NCBI RefSeq assembly: GCF_015461805.1
Contig: NZ_JACVZE010000014.1
Coordinates: 1-64,000 of the forward strand
From: Pseudomonas pisciculturae
Lineage (GTDB): Bacteria > Pseudomonadota > Gammaproteobacteria > Pseudomonadales > Pseudomonadaceae
Length of the DNA: 64,000 nt
Reading direction: 5' to 3'
The translations under genes were made by a program, and so were the position numbers. Below, piece after piece: positions 19,399 to 28,708 of this stretch. Below the pieces are notes generated by a model. That model did no database searches and was not told where the DNA came from. It saw only the letters and a program-made list of their open reading frames with translations. Each line of letters opens with the position of its first letter. Position 1 is the first letter of the stretch.

Positions 19399-21957
19399 AT
19401 GCGCACACGGATAAAACGCTCTCTTCTCCTGAGTATCCCTTGCTCATTGGCCGCGGTGATTTTGCCGGCCATCAGCCAAGGCGCCTGCGTCATCGCCCCC
19501 ACCGCCGGGGACGATACGTATACCTGCGATAGCGGCATCGCCGCGGGGTTCACAGATACCAGCGGCAACAACACGCTGAATATGAGTGCCACCGGCACCA
19601 TTGCGGGGAGCGTCACGTTTGGTGCAGGGATCGATATTGTGACCATCCTGGACCCCACCAGCACAGGCATGCAGATCAATGGTTCTCTGAATCAGGGTGA
19701 CGGAAACAACATCTTTCAGATGAACAACGGCACGATTACCGGCGCGCTGATTCAGGGGGCCGGCGCCGATATCGCGCAGATCAGTGGCGGCACGATTGGC
19801 TCGACGTCTCAGGGTGACGGTGTTGACAGCTTCAGCATGAGCGGCGGCACCATCCTCGGTGATGTCGACCAAGGTGACGGACTGGACGAGTTCGTCATGA
19901 ATGCGGGAACCATTGTTGGCGCATTTTTATCGGGTGATCGCGCGACCATGACGGGGGGCAGCATCGGCCGGGTCAATATGCTGCTCGATGACAATTTCTT
20001 CGATATGAAAGGGGGCACCATCATCGGCAACCTTGTAACCGGTTTTGGCAACGACGAGATTCGGGTGTCGGGTAAAAGTTATATAGGCGGCAATATCAGT
20101 GTCAGCGGCGGTACCGACCTCGTGCACATCACCGGTGGCACCGTGAACGGGCAGATTCTCATGAGCGCAGGAGCCGACCGGCTTGAGTGGATCGGTGGTG
20201 GGCAGGTCAATAACTTTATCTTGATGGGGGCCGATGATGACACCGCACTCCTGCAGAATCTGACCGATACCCAGGTTGCGTCTACCCCCTTGATCGATGG
20301 GGGAGTCGGCGTCGATACCTTGACCTTTGATAACAGCCAACTCGGCACACCCGAAAAGTATACGAGCTGGGAAGTCGTGAACCTGGACAACAACGCACAG
20401 TTCAAGCTTGGCGGCACGTTCACTCTTGGCGATACCGGTACAGGCACCGGCACCATGAACCTCAATGGCTCCAGCTCGCTGCTGGTTGACACCGGCGTGA
20501 TCACCGCCTTCGATGCCGCCCAGTTAGCGACACTGAACAACCGCGGCACGATCGACATGACCACCGGCAGCAAGGTCGCCACCAATACCCTGACCGTCAA
20601 TGGCAACTACAACGGCACAGGTGGCGTATTCGCCCTGCAAAGCATATTAGGTACCGACGGCTCGGCCAGCGATAGGTTAATCGTCAGTCAGGGCACCATC
20701 ACTGGCACCACGAGCCTGCGCGTCACCAACCTTGGCGGCGTGGGCGCAGCGACGTTGCAAGACGGGATTCAAGTTGTACAGGCTATCAATGGCGCCACCA
20801 GCAGCGCCAACGCCTTCACCTTGTCTGGGCCTGTTTCGGCCGGCGCGTTCAACTACTACCTGTTTAAAGGTGGCGTCAGCGCAGGCACCGCCGAGAACTA
20901 CTACCTGCGCTCCACCGTGCCTATCGACAACCCCGTTATTATCGTGCCCCTGCCGGAACCCGTACCCGGCACACCGCCATTGCCCGATAAGCCGGGTACC
21001 CCGATCTACCGTGAGGAAGTGCCGCTCTATGCAGCGCTGTTCCCGGCAGCCCAGCAAATCGTGCAGGCCATGCTGGGCACCTACCACGAACGCATGGGAG
21101 ACCAGAGCCAACAGCAACAAACCGGCGCGTTCCCTGCGGGTTGGGGGCGCGTGTATGGCAGCAGCAATCGGCAAAGCTTTGCCGGGACGGTGAGCCCTAC
21201 CCTGAACAGCTCGCTCACCGCGTTTCAAGTCGGCACTGACGTCTTTGCAAACACGCTGGACAACGGCCTCACACAACGCGCCGGGTTCTTCGTTGGCCAC
21301 AGCCGCTTGACGGGCGACATCAAGGGGTTCAATAACGGCTGGGAGAACAAACGGGCCGGCAGCACCAAGCTGCGCGGGGACAGCCTGGGTATTTACTGGA
21401 CACTGATCAACCCCAGTCACGCCTACCTGGACCTGGTGCTGATGGGTACGCGTTTTGACGGTAAGAACGAATCGGATCGGGGTGTGAAGATGAAGACGCG
21501 CGGGCACAACGTAGCCGCGTCCGCGGAAGTCGGTTGGCCATTACCGTTGACCCAAAACTGGGCGATCGAGCCCCAGGCTCAGGTGATCGTCAGCAAGTCC
21601 AAGCTGGACAAGCAAAACGATGGTGTCTCCGACGTGTCCTATCGCGCCGATACCAACATCACCACCCGCCTTGGCGTGCGCCTGCGCGGCGACTATCAAC
21701 TCAATGGCATGCCACTGCGCCCCTACGCACGGGCCAATGTCTGGCATGACCGTGGCGGGCAAAATACGGTGACCTTTGCCGATACCACTGACATCGTGAC
21801 CGAGCAGAAATCCACCCGGCTGGCGGTAAGCCTGGGCGCCGATCTCGAGTTGTCGCAAGGCATCAGCGTGTACGGCGAAGTGGGCACCAGCCGCAATCTG
21901 GACAGCAACACATTCAACGGTCGTCAGGGCACGCTGGGGTTAAGAATGACGTTCTGA
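19399..21957 (+). CDS. Type V autotransporter, beta-helix passenger
   Basis: 852 residues. Signal peptide 1-28 (ends AISQGA). The passenger (about 30-520) contains imperfect ~20-residue repeats at 95-270 in which a QGDG or GAGAD turn alternates with a GTI/GGTI turn, the look of a parallel beta-helix. A proline-rich linker (EPVPGTPPLPDKPGTP) leads into an autotransporter beta-barrel (about 575-852) that ends in the aromatic residue Phe (RMTF), as expected for Bam recognition. GAGGA precedes the ATG. It should export its own passenger to the cell surface; adhesion is likely but unproven. Confidence 0.88.
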   Translation: MRTRIKRSLLLSIPCSLAAVILPAISQGACVIAPTAGDDTYTCDSGIAAGFTDTSGNNTLNMSATGTIAGSVTFGAGIDIVTILDPTSTGMQINGSLNQGDGNNIFQMNNGTITGALIQGAGADIAQISGGTIGSTSQGDGVDSFSMSGGTILGDVDQGDGLDEFVMNAGTIVGAFLSGDRATMTGGSIGRVNMLLDDNFFDMKGGTIIGNLVTGFGNDEIRVSGKSYIGGNISVSGGTDLVHITGGTVNGQILMSAGADRLEWIGGGQVNNFILMGADDDTALLQNLTDTQVASTPLIDGGVGVDTLTFDNSQLGTPEKYTSWEVVNLDNNAQFKLGGTFTLGDTGTGTGTMNLNGSSSLLVDTGVITAFDAAQLATLNNRGTIDMTTGSKVATNTLTVNGNYNGTGGVFALQSILGTDGSASDRLIVSQGTITGTTSLRVTNLGGVGAATLQDGIQVVQAINGATSSANAFTLSGPVSAGAFNYYLFKGGVSAGTAENYYLRSTVPIDNPVIIVPLPEPVPGTPPLPDKPGTPIYREEVPLYAALFPAAQQIVQAMLGTYHERMGDQSQQQQTGAFPAGWGRVYGSSNRQSFAGTVSPTLNSSLTAFQVGTDVFANTLDNGLTQRAGFFVGHSRLTGDIKGFNNGWENKRAGSTKLRGDSLGIYWTLINPSHAYLDLVLMGTRFDGKNESDRGVKMKTRGHNVAASAEVGWPLPLTQNWAIEPQAQVIVSKSKLDKQNDGVSDVSYRADTNITTRLGVRLRGDYQLNGMPLRPYARANVWHDRGGQNTVTFADTTDIVTEQKSTRLAVSLGADLELSQGISVYGEVGTSRNLDSNTFNGRQGTLGLRMTF

Positions 21958-22170
21958 TGTGGGCGCTGTGTGCAACCGGGGCCTGATCGCTAACGATTAC
22001 GGCCCTTTCCAACCAGATATGGCCAAAGGCAACTACCGGCATTGTGAAAATTTCGTTAACTCATTCTCCCTAAACGCTTTTTTGCCCGGAAATGTTCTGG
22101 CACACTAACGCGAACAATTATCAACATCTTTATTATTCGCTAGGGACGGCGTTCGGGGAGAGTCAGTTCC

Positions 22171-24333
22171 ATGTCTGTGCAACAACCTGGCAGCAAAGGG
22201 TTTTCACCTAATTTAATGGCGTTGGCTATCTGCATCGCAACGTCACAAGCGGCCTTCGCTGCCGACGCTGAACCGCCTGCGACCACGCTTGAGCTCGGCG
22301 CCACACAAATCTCCGGCCAGCAATTGAGTGAAACCACCGAGGGCACGCAGTCCTACACCACCGGCACGATGGCAACCGCTACCAAGCTGCCGCTTACGCT
22401 GCGTGAAACTCCGCAGGCTGTCACCGTTATTACGCGCCAGCGCATGGACGACCAGGCCATGACCAGCATCAACGATGTGGTGCGCGCCACGCCCGGTCTG
22501 TTCCTGAACTACTCCAACGGCCCTGGCCGGCAGGCCTACACCTCGCGCGGCTTCGACATCGACAACCTGATGTATGACGGCATTCCAAGCGGTTATAACG
22601 GTGTATCGGTGGGGGCCCAGCCAAACCTGGCGATGTTTGATCGCGTTGAAGTGGTGCGCGGTGCGACTGGCCTTGTGACGGGCTCCGGCAACCCTTCGGC
22701 CGCCATCAACATGATCCGCAAGCGACCACTGGACGAACAAAAAGTCACCCTCACCGGCGCCGCCGGCAGCTGGGACGACTACCGAGGCGAGCTCGATGCG
22801 TCCAGCCCGCTCAATGACAGCGGCACCTGGCGCGGCCGGGTGGTCACCTCTTACCGAGACGCCAACAGCTTTGTCGATAACGCCGAGGAATATCACGGTC
22901 TGTTCTACGCCGTGACCGAAGCTGACCTGAGCGACGACACCACCCTGACCCTCGGTTTCTCGAACCAAAAGGACAAGACCAACTACTTCTGGGGCTCTTC
23001 GCTGACCGGCCTGGACGGCCATCACCTCAACCTGCCGCGCTCCTACAACCCAGGCACCGACTGGGAGAACAAAGATCAAGAGATCAACACCGTTTTCGCC
23101 GAACTGCGCCAGCGCCTGGCCAATGATTGGACGCTGCAATTCAACGCCAACTACGCGCAGCAGAACGCATTGTTTTCGGGCTCGTACCAGTCGCGCTGGG
23201 ACAACAGCACACTGACCCGCACCGTTTACCAGGCCGCCTATGATGAAGACCAGGCCGGCTTCGACGCCTTCGCCAGCGGCCCCTTCGAAGCGTTCGGGCG
23301 CACCCACGAACTGGTGGTGGGTGCCAGCAAACGCATCTACGACATGACCAGCCAGGATTACAGCCCCTACAACAAACCAGACTGGCCCATCACGGCGGGC
23401 AAACCGGACTTCGTGCACACCACCGACGGCCGTGAAGTCACCACCCAGGACGGTATCTACGTCACCACGCGCCTGAGCCTCGCCGACCCGTTGAAGCTGA
23501 TCCTCGGCGGGCGCCTGGACTGGTATGACTACGATAATCGCGATGGCGACGGCGACTACAAGGTCACCCGCAACCTCACCCGCTACGCCGGCTTGATCTA
23601 CGAGCTGGATGACCACCATTCAGTCTACGTCAGCTACAGCGACATCTTCACCCCCCAGAGCGCCAAGGGTACTTCAGGCACTCCGGTCAAGCCGATCGTG
23701 GGCAAGAACTATGAGGTGGGCGTCAAAGGTGAATACCTCGGTGGCGCGCTGAACGCGAGCGTGGCGCTGTTTCGCACCGACCAGGAAAACCGTGCGGTAG
23801 AAATACCCAAAGTGCCCACCTGCCCGCAAGAGACCTGCTATGAAGCCTCTGGCGAGATCCGCAGCCAAGGTATCGACTTCGAACTGCAAGGCGCCTTGAC
23901 CGATAACTGGCAGGTCGGCGGTGGTTTCACCTACGCACGTACCCACCTGATCAAAGACGAAGCCAACCCGCAGCTCGTCAATAAGCAGTTCGACACCGAC
24001 ACCCCCGAGCGCCTGTTCAAAGTCACCACCAGCTATCATTTCCAGGGCGCGTTGGAAAAACTGCGAGTGGGCGGCAACCTTTCCTGGCAGAGCCGCATGT
24101 ACAACGACCTTGCACTGGCTGACGGCAGCACCTACCGCCTCAAGCAAGGCGCGTATGCAGTCACCGACCTGATGGCCGGGTATAAGGTCAATGACCATCT
24201 CGACCTGCAGGTCAACGCCAATAACGTCTTCGACCGCCGCTACTACTCCTCGATTTCAAACTCCATCCAATATGGTGGGGACACCTACGGCAACCCCCGC
24301 AACATGATGCTGACAGCCAAGTACAGCTTCTGA
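22171..24333 (+). CDS. TonB-dependent siderophore receptor without signalling domain
   Basis: 720-residue outer-membrane receptor: signal peptide 1-31, plug domain starting near KLPLTLRETPQAVTVITRQR, and a 22-strand-type barrel ending in ...MLTAKYSF with C-terminal Phe. It lacks the N-terminal STN domain of the two other receptors in this window, so it would transport a ferric siderophore without signalling to a FecR partner. No sigma/anti-sigma pair adjoins it. An AT-rich stretch upstream (about 22112-22135) is only weakly Fur-box-like. Confidence 0.93.
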   Translation: MSVQQPGSKGFSPNLMALAICIATSQAAFAADAEPPATTLELGATQISGQQLSETTEGTQSYTTGTMATATKLPLTLRETPQAVTVITRQRMDDQAMTSINDVVRATPGLFLNYSNGPGRQAYTSRGFDIDNLMYDGIPSGYNGVSVGAQPNLAMFDRVEVVRGATGLVTGSGNPSAAINMIRKRPLDEQKVTLTGAAGSWDDYRGELDASSPLNDSGTWRGRVVTSYRDANSFVDNAEEYHGLFYAVTEADLSDDTTLTLGFSNQKDKTNYFWGSSLTGLDGHHLNLPRSYNPGTDWENKDQEINTVFAELRQRLANDWTLQFNANYAQQNALFSGSYQSRWDNSTLTRTVYQAAYDEDQAGFDAFASGPFEAFGRTHELVVGASKRIYDMTSQDYSPYNKPDWPITAGKPDFVHTTDGREVTTQDGIYVTTRLSLADPLKLILGGRLDWYDYDNRDGDGDYKVTRNLTRYAGLIYELDDHHSVYVSYSDIFTPQSAKGTSGTPVKPIVGKNYEVGVKGEYLGGALNASVALFRTDQENRAVEIPKVPTCPQETCYEASGEIRSQGIDFELQGALTDNWQVGGGFTYARTHLIKDEANPQLVNKQFDTDTPERLFKVTTSYHFQGALEKLRVGGNLSWQSRMYNDLALADGSTYRLKQGAYAVTDLMAGYKVNDHLDLQVNANNVFDRRYYSSISNSIQYGGDTYGNPRNMMLTAKYSF

Positions 24334-24347
24334 ACAACGCTATAAGA

Positions 24348-24372
24348 GCGGCTACCTGCCTCGGGTAGCCGC
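24348..24372 (+). terminator. Hairpin after the TonB receptor
   Basis: GCGGCTACC pairs with GGTAGCCGC across a 7-base loop, 15 bases after the stop codon. There is no long T-tract, so it may act as a factor-dependent or weak terminator. Confidence 0.45.
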
Positions 24373-24509
24373 GTCTAAAGTTCCCCCTCCCCCCTGCCGA
24401 TAAACGTTGGCATCGCTGAATATCAAACACCTGCTTTACTCCACCCCGGCGCGCCATGGTGGCACGCCGCATGCTTTGTTCCTGGCTCGACCCTACGGAG
24501 TAAAAGTGA

Positions 24510-26003
24510 ATGCCCCTGCGCACCCGTTTCCTGGAGCACTACCGCAAGGCCGACCGCATCATGCTGGCGTTGATCTGGCTGATGTTTGGGTTTTCCGTGG
24601 GCCTGGCGTTCTGGCACGACACCTTGCTGCAAGCGGTGATCGTCGGTGGCGGCACCAGTGTGGTGCTGACGGTGCTCTACCGCGCTCTCGGTGGTACACG
24701 ATTGATGCGTTGCGCACTGGGCGCCGGCCTGATGGTGATGGCCGCGCTGCACATCAACCAGGCCCAGGGGGTGATTGAATCGCACTTCGGCATCTTCGCG
24801 TTGCTGGCGGTGCTGACGTTCTACCGTGACTGGCTGCCGATTTTGGTGGCCGCGCTTACCATCGCCGTGCATCACTTGGTGTTTCATGCCTTACAGCATC
24901 AAGGTTTCCCGGTGTTCGTGATGGACCATCACGGTGGCTGGGGCATGGTGTTCGTACACGCCTTTTACGTGGTGATGGAGACTGTCGCCCTGCTCTACCT
25001 TGCCGTGCACAGTCAGGCCGATGCAGTCGAAAGCCAGGAAATGCTCGAAAAAATGCTCGCCGTAACCTCCCAATTCACTGTGGAAACCGCCCAAGGTGAA
25101 GGCAAGGTGCATGTGTCCCTCGCCAAGCGTTTCGACCACTTCCTGCAACAGATCACCCACCTGATCGACGGCGTCGCCCGCGACTCCCACGGTCTGGGCC
25201 AACTTGGCCAGGCACTGGCCAGCGCCAGCGGCACCCTGGAAAAAGGCGCCCGGCATCAGTTGGCAGAAATTACCGAGATGAGTGGCTCGATGCAGCGCAT
25301 GGAGCACGCCATGGGCAACATTGCTGTGCACGTCGAACAAGCGGTCGAGCACGCAGGCAAGGCCAGCCAACAAATCGTACGCGGCCAGGAAAGCGTTGGC
25401 CGCGCCCAAGATGAGATCACCCAGCTGTCCACACGCCTCAGCGGCACCCACGAAACCGTTGAAGGCTTGGCACTAAAGGCCGAGCAAATCGGCTCGGTAC
25501 TCGAAGTGATCAGCAGCATCGCCAGCCAGACCAACCTCCTTGCCCTCAACGCCGCCATCGAAGCCGCCCGCGCCGGCGAACAAGGCCGCGGTTTCGCAGT
25601 AGTCGCCGACGAAGTCCGCAGCCTGGCCCAACGCACCGCCGTCTCCACCCAGGAAATCAAAACCATCATCGAAGGCTTGCAGCACGGCAGCCGCGAAGCC
25701 GTGCAAGCCATGCACGACAGCCGTCAGGGGGTGGAACGCTGCGTGCAAGACAGCCAGTTGGCAGTGCAGATGCTACGGGCCGTGGGTGATGACATTGCCC
25801 AGATTGACGAGTTGAATGGGCGGATTGTGAGCACCACACGTGAACAGACCTCGGCGAATCTGGAAATTGTGGGGCGGTTGCAATCGGTGCAAAGCATTGC
25901 GCAAAACACCGCTGATGATGTGGAGACGCTGGCGCGCAGCAGTGAGCAGTTGCCGCCGATTGCGGTGCGGTTGGATGCGTTGGGCAGACGGTTTCATCAG
26001 TGA
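24510..26003 (+). CDS. Methyl-accepting chemotaxis protein with polytopic membrane sensor
   Basis: 497 residues. The N-terminal ~170 residues are hydrophobic and read as five or six membrane segments rather than the usual two flanking a periplasmic domain. The signalling hairpin tip (ISSIASQTNLLALNAAIEAA and then RGFAVVADEVRSLAQR) lies at about 335-390, with methylation-helix regions on both sides. No clear HAMP or PAS domain. Such sensors may read membrane state, pH or energy; the ligand is unknown. GGAG precedes the ATG. Monocistronic by context. Confidence 0.88.
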   Translation: MPLRTRFLEHYRKADRIMLALIWLMFGFSVGLAFWHDTLLQAVIVGGGTSVVLTVLYRALGGTRLMRCALGAGLMVMAALHINQAQGVIESHFGIFALLAVLTFYRDWLPILVAALTIAVHHLVFHALQHQGFPVFVMDHHGGWGMVFVHAFYVVMETVALLYLAVHSQADAVESQEMLEKMLAVTSQFTVETAQGEGKVHVSLAKRFDHFLQQITHLIDGVARDSHGLGQLGQALASASGTLEKGARHQLAEITEMSGSMQRMEHAMGNIAVHVEQAVEHAGKASQQIVRGQESVGRAQDEITQLSTRLSGTHETVEGLALKAEQIGSVLEVISSIASQTNLLALNAAIEAARAGEQGRGFAVVADEVRSLAQRTAVSTQEIKTIIEGLQHGSREAVQAMHDSRQGVERCVQDSQLAVQMLRAVGDDIAQIDELNGRIVSTTREQTSANLEIVGRLQSVQSIAQNTADDVETLARSSEQLPPIAVRLDALGRRFHQ

Positions 26004-26076
26004 CGAGTACGCTCGTGTATCATCGCGGGCCTTAAGACCCGCTTAGCCACTCTCCATCAAGGAATAGATCAGCCTC

Positions 26077-26667
26077 ATGCCATGGAAATCCACTAAAGCC
26101 GTCCTCGCTGCAGCCGCCCTCTCCACGCTGCTGGCCGGCTGCACCACCGGCCGCTATGACGGCACCCGTGCACCAGACCCAACCAAAGCCATCATTGTCG
26201 GTTCCATTGTCGAAGGCTACCTGACTCAACCCCATGGCCTGATGGTGCATATCCGCAAAGTCGGCGAGCGCTACACCACCGTGCCGTTGGCCACACTGGG
26301 CGCCGAAGACGATCAACCGTCGCCCAACCGGCTGGGCAACCTGTTCATGTACGAAGTGCCTGCAGGCAGTTATGAGATTTACCAGTGGAACTACCGGTTT
26401 TATCGCGGTGAAACGCAACCCCGGCCGGTCCCGATCATCTTCAGCGTAAAGGCGGGTGAAACCGCGTATATCGGCGATTTCTCTGCCAATTCGCTGACCT
26501 TCTGCCTGTCCAATGTCAACGGTGGCGACACCACTGTTGCGGAGTTGAAGCGCAAGTATCCGGTGCTTGAAGGCCGTGAAGTGGTAAACCTGACTGCGCG
26601 AACGGCGTTCGAGCCCTGGCCCGATTCAGATGCCGAGGACAACGGTCGCGGGCTCTGCAAAATCTGA
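26077..26667 (+). CDS. Hypothetical lipoprotein
   Basis: 196 residues with a lipoprotein signal peptide: hydrophobic 8-20 and lipobox LLAGC with lipidated Cys22. The mature part has a beta-rich core (GSIVEGYLTQPHGLMVHIRKV, then YEVPAGSYEIYQWNY and FSVKAGETAYIGDF), a pattern seen in small periplasmic proteins. No catalytic motif. The function is not known. It converges with arsH; a hairpin lies between them. Confidence 0.8.
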   Translation: MPWKSTKAVLAAAALSTLLAGCTTGRYDGTRAPDPTKAIIVGSIVEGYLTQPHGLMVHIRKVGERYTTVPLATLGAEDDQPSPNRLGNLFMYEVPAGSYEIYQWNYRFYRGETQPRPVPIIFSVKAGETAYIGDFSANSLTFCLSNVNGGDTTVAELKRKYPVLEGREVVNLTARTAFEPWPDSDAEDNGRGLCKI

Positions 26668-26690
26668 CGCAATTGGATCACTGTGCAGCG

Positions 26691-26717
26691 CACCTGCGGG
26701 TTTTCAACACGCAGGTG
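26691..26717. terminator. Hairpin between convergent genes
   Basis: CACCTGCG pairs with CGCAGGTG around an 11-base loop, between the stop of the lipoprotein gene and the stop of arsH. It could serve either strand; there is no T-tract. Confidence 0.4.
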
Positions 26718-26749
26718 TCACCGCTGACGATCGTAAGGCGGATGTCGGC

Positions 26750-27445
26750 TCAGATCGAACGCTGATTGACCCGCATCATCAGTTGCTCAGCCGACTCCTT
26801 GCGCTCTGAATAACGGTCCACCAGCCCCTCCTGGTGACCGCGCAGCAACAGCGTGAACTTCACCAACTCTTCCATCACATCAACGACCCGGTCGTAGAAC
26901 GGCGATGCTTTCATTCGCCCGGCGTCGTCGAACTCCATATAGGCTTTTGGCACAGAGGATTGGTTGGGGATGGTGAACATGCGCATCCAGCGCCCCAATA
27001 CCCGCAGCTGATTGACCACGTTAAAAGACTGCGAGCCGCCGCACACCTGCATCACTGCCAGGGTCTTGCCCTGGGTCGGGCGAACGGCGCCCAGTTCCAG
27101 CGGCACCCAGTCGATCTGCGCCTTGAACACGGCTGACATTGCACCGTGGCGCTCGGGTGAGCACCACACTTGGCCCTCAGACCACAGCATCAGGTCGCGC
27201 AGTTCCTGCACTTTGGGATGATCGACCGGGGCGTCGTCAGGCAATGGCAAACCGCAGGGGTTGAAGGTCCGCGTCTCGGCACCGAAGTGTTCCAGCAGGC
27301 GCGCGGCCTCTTCCACCAGCAGACGGCTAAAGGAACGCTCACGGGTCGAGCCGTAGAGCAAGAGGATGCGCGGTTTGTGCGCGCCCGGTGCCGGCGGTTG
27401 TACATCGGCGAACAGGGTTAGATCCAGATTGGGAAGATCGGGCAT
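26750..27445 (-). CDS. arsH: Arsenical resistance flavoprotein ArsH
   Basis: 231-residue NADPH-dependent FMN reductase of the ArsH type, known to oxidise trivalent organoarsenicals. The flavodoxin-like FMN phosphate site is LLYGSTRERSFSRLL near residues 29-43. The family's distal GGSQSFNVVNQLRVLGRWMR stretch is present. It is the last gene of an arsR-arsC-arsH operon, starting 9 bases after arsC. Confidence 0.93.
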   Translation of the reverse strand: MPDLPNLDLTLFADVQPPAPGAHKPRILLLYGSTRERSFSRLLVEEAARLLEHFGAETRTFNPCGLPLPDDAPVDHPKVQELRDLMLWSEGQVWCSPERHGAMSAVFKAQIDWVPLELGAVRPTQGKTLAVMQVCGGSQSFNVVNQLRVLGRWMRMFTIPNQSSVPKAYMEFDDAGRMKASPFYDRVVDVMEELVKFTLLLRGHQEGLVDRYSERKESAEQLMMRVNQRSI

Positions 27446-27454
27446 GAAGCCTCC

Positions 27455-27925
27455 TTAGAGCGCTGCAATTTGATCGAGCTCGGCTTGGAGCGCATCGCGA
27501 CTGAGCCTGTCAAACGCCAGCGCGAGGAAGGCCTCGCAGCGTTTTTCAATGCGCGCCAATGTAGCGTTAAAGGCTGCGTCGATAGCCGCTTCGTCACCCG
27601 TCACGTCCGAAGGGTCCTCCAGCCCCCAATGGGTTTTCAGCGCTGGGCCAAAGTACACCGGGCAGCTTTCGCCGGCGGCCTTGTCGCAGACGGTGATAAC
27701 GATATCCGGCGGGTTGCCTTCAAACGCGTCGTTGCCCTTGCTGTACAAGCCTTCAATTGAAATGCCGGCCTGCTGCAAGGTGAACAGGCTGCGTGGCAGT
27801 ACCTGGCCCTTGGGAAAACTTCCGGAACTCACCGCCTCGAAGCCTTGCGGCGCCAGGTGATTGAAAACCGCTTCTGAAAGAATGCTGCGGCAACTATTGG
27901 CCGTACACATAAACAAGATTCGCAT
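27455..27925 (-). CDS. arsC: Arsenate reductase, thioredoxin-coupled type
   Basis: 156 residues of the low-molecular-weight tyrosine phosphatase fold. The CX5R phosphate loop is Cys7-TANSC-Arg13; the redox relay cysteines are in VCDKAAGESCPV, followed by the HWGLEDPSD stretch typical of thioredoxin-linked ArsC. It reduces arsenate to arsenite in the cytoplasm. In most Pseudomonas ars operons an arsenite efflux gene lies between arsR and arsC; here only 38 bases separate them. Confidence 0.94.
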   Translation of the reverse strand: MRILFMCTANSCRSILSEAVFNHLAPQGFEAVSSGSFPKGQVLPRSLFTLQQAGISIEGLYSKGNDAFEGNPPDIVITVCDKAAGESCPVYFGPALKTHWGLEDPSDVTGDEAAIDAAFNATLARIEKRCEAFLALAFDRLSRDALQAELDQIAAL

Positions 27926-27963
27926 GGGGGTGCTCCTGCCGCGCTCGGGCGGGTGTCAGAGGG

Positions 27964-28311
27964 TTAGCAGCAACTGGCTTCACGTACGGGCCGACCCTCC
28001 ATGTTGCGCAGGCGCACGGCGTTTTGCTGGAGCCAGTCGGTATTGGCTTTCGACGTCACCCGCAGGATTTCGTGTACCCAGCCCGGCAGGTCCGGGTTAA
28101 GACGGTAATAAACCCACTGGCCCTGGCGTCTATCCAGCAGCAAACCACTGCTGCGCAGTTGCGCCAGATGGCGGCTGATCTTCGGCTGACTGTCGTCCAG
28201 CGCGCACATCAACTCGCAGACACACAGCTCACCCTGATCGGCAATCAGCAGGGTGGCGCGTGTGCGGGTTTCGTCGGCCAGACTCTTGAATACTTCAGGG
28301 GGCGTGATCAT
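27964..28311 (-). CDS. arsR: ArsR-family arsenite-responsive repressor
   Basis: 115-residue winged-helix metalloregulator. The arsenite-sensing ELCVCEL motif lies in the alpha3 region, followed by the recognition helix SQPKISRHLAQLRSSG; the C-terminus ends in SCC. ATG 28311 follows AGGA by 6 bases; an ATG five codons upstream overlaps that site. It should repress the arsRCH operon until arsenite binds. Confidence 0.92.
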   Translation of the reverse strand: MITPPEVFKSLADETRTRATLLIADQGELCVCELMCALDDSQPKISRHLAQLRSSGLLLDRRQGQWVYYRLNPDLPGWVHEILRVTSKANTDWLQQNAVRLRNMEGRPVREASCC

Positions 28312-28340
28312 GGGCGGTCCTAACATTTCGAAATACGAAT

Positions 28341-28356
28341 ATACGGATATCCATAT
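28341..28356 (-). promoter_or_regulatory. Candidate ArsR operator
   Basis: A near-palindrome centred on GGATATCC (28345-28352), 30 bases before arsR in an AT-rich stretch. Position and dyad suit an ArsR site; the assignment is inference. Confidence 0.35.
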
Positions 28357-28394
28357 GTACTAGGCAAATGGTTATTTTATGAGGCGGCTGCAAA

Positions 28395-28705
28395 GGAGGC
28401 GGTACTGGCAATAGAGATGCAGTGCCTGAACCACAGCTTTCGCAGGCAAGCCAGCTCCCACACTTGATCGCGTTTCAAAGGGATGTACGCGGTGCAAATG
28501 TGGGAGCTGTCGAGCTTTAGCGAGGCTGCGAAGGCGGCAGTACTGGCATATAGAGATGCAGTGCCTGAACCACAGCTTTCGCAGACAAGCCAGCTCCCAC
28601 CTTTGACTGCATTCCAAAGGGGGAGCGCGATCAACTGTGGGAGCTGTCGAGCTTAGGCGAGGCTGCGAAGGCGGTGGTACGGTCAGTAGAGATGTGGTGC
28701 CTGAG
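28395..28705. repeat. Tandem REP-containing repeat, ~139-bp period
   Basis: Three copies, the last partial, of a unit containing TAGAGATGCAGTGCCTGA (28412, 28551, 28687; spacings 139 and 136). Each full unit holds opposed REP arms (CCAGCTCCCAC and GTGGGAGCTG) and a segment CGAGGCTGCGAAGGCGG that recurs in inverse orientation near 51.7 and 62.7 kb. It fills the gap between arsR and the TonB receptor gene; no gene seen. Confidence 0.88.
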
Positions 28706-28708
28706 CCA

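Noticed and set aside
22112..22135. Fur box before the TonB receptor at 22171
   Set aside because: AT-rich but matches too few consensus positions to call.
22243..23619. 458-codon minus-strand frame opposite the TonB receptor
   Set aside because: Antisense shadow; the + strand has a full receptor with signal peptide and C-terminal Phe.
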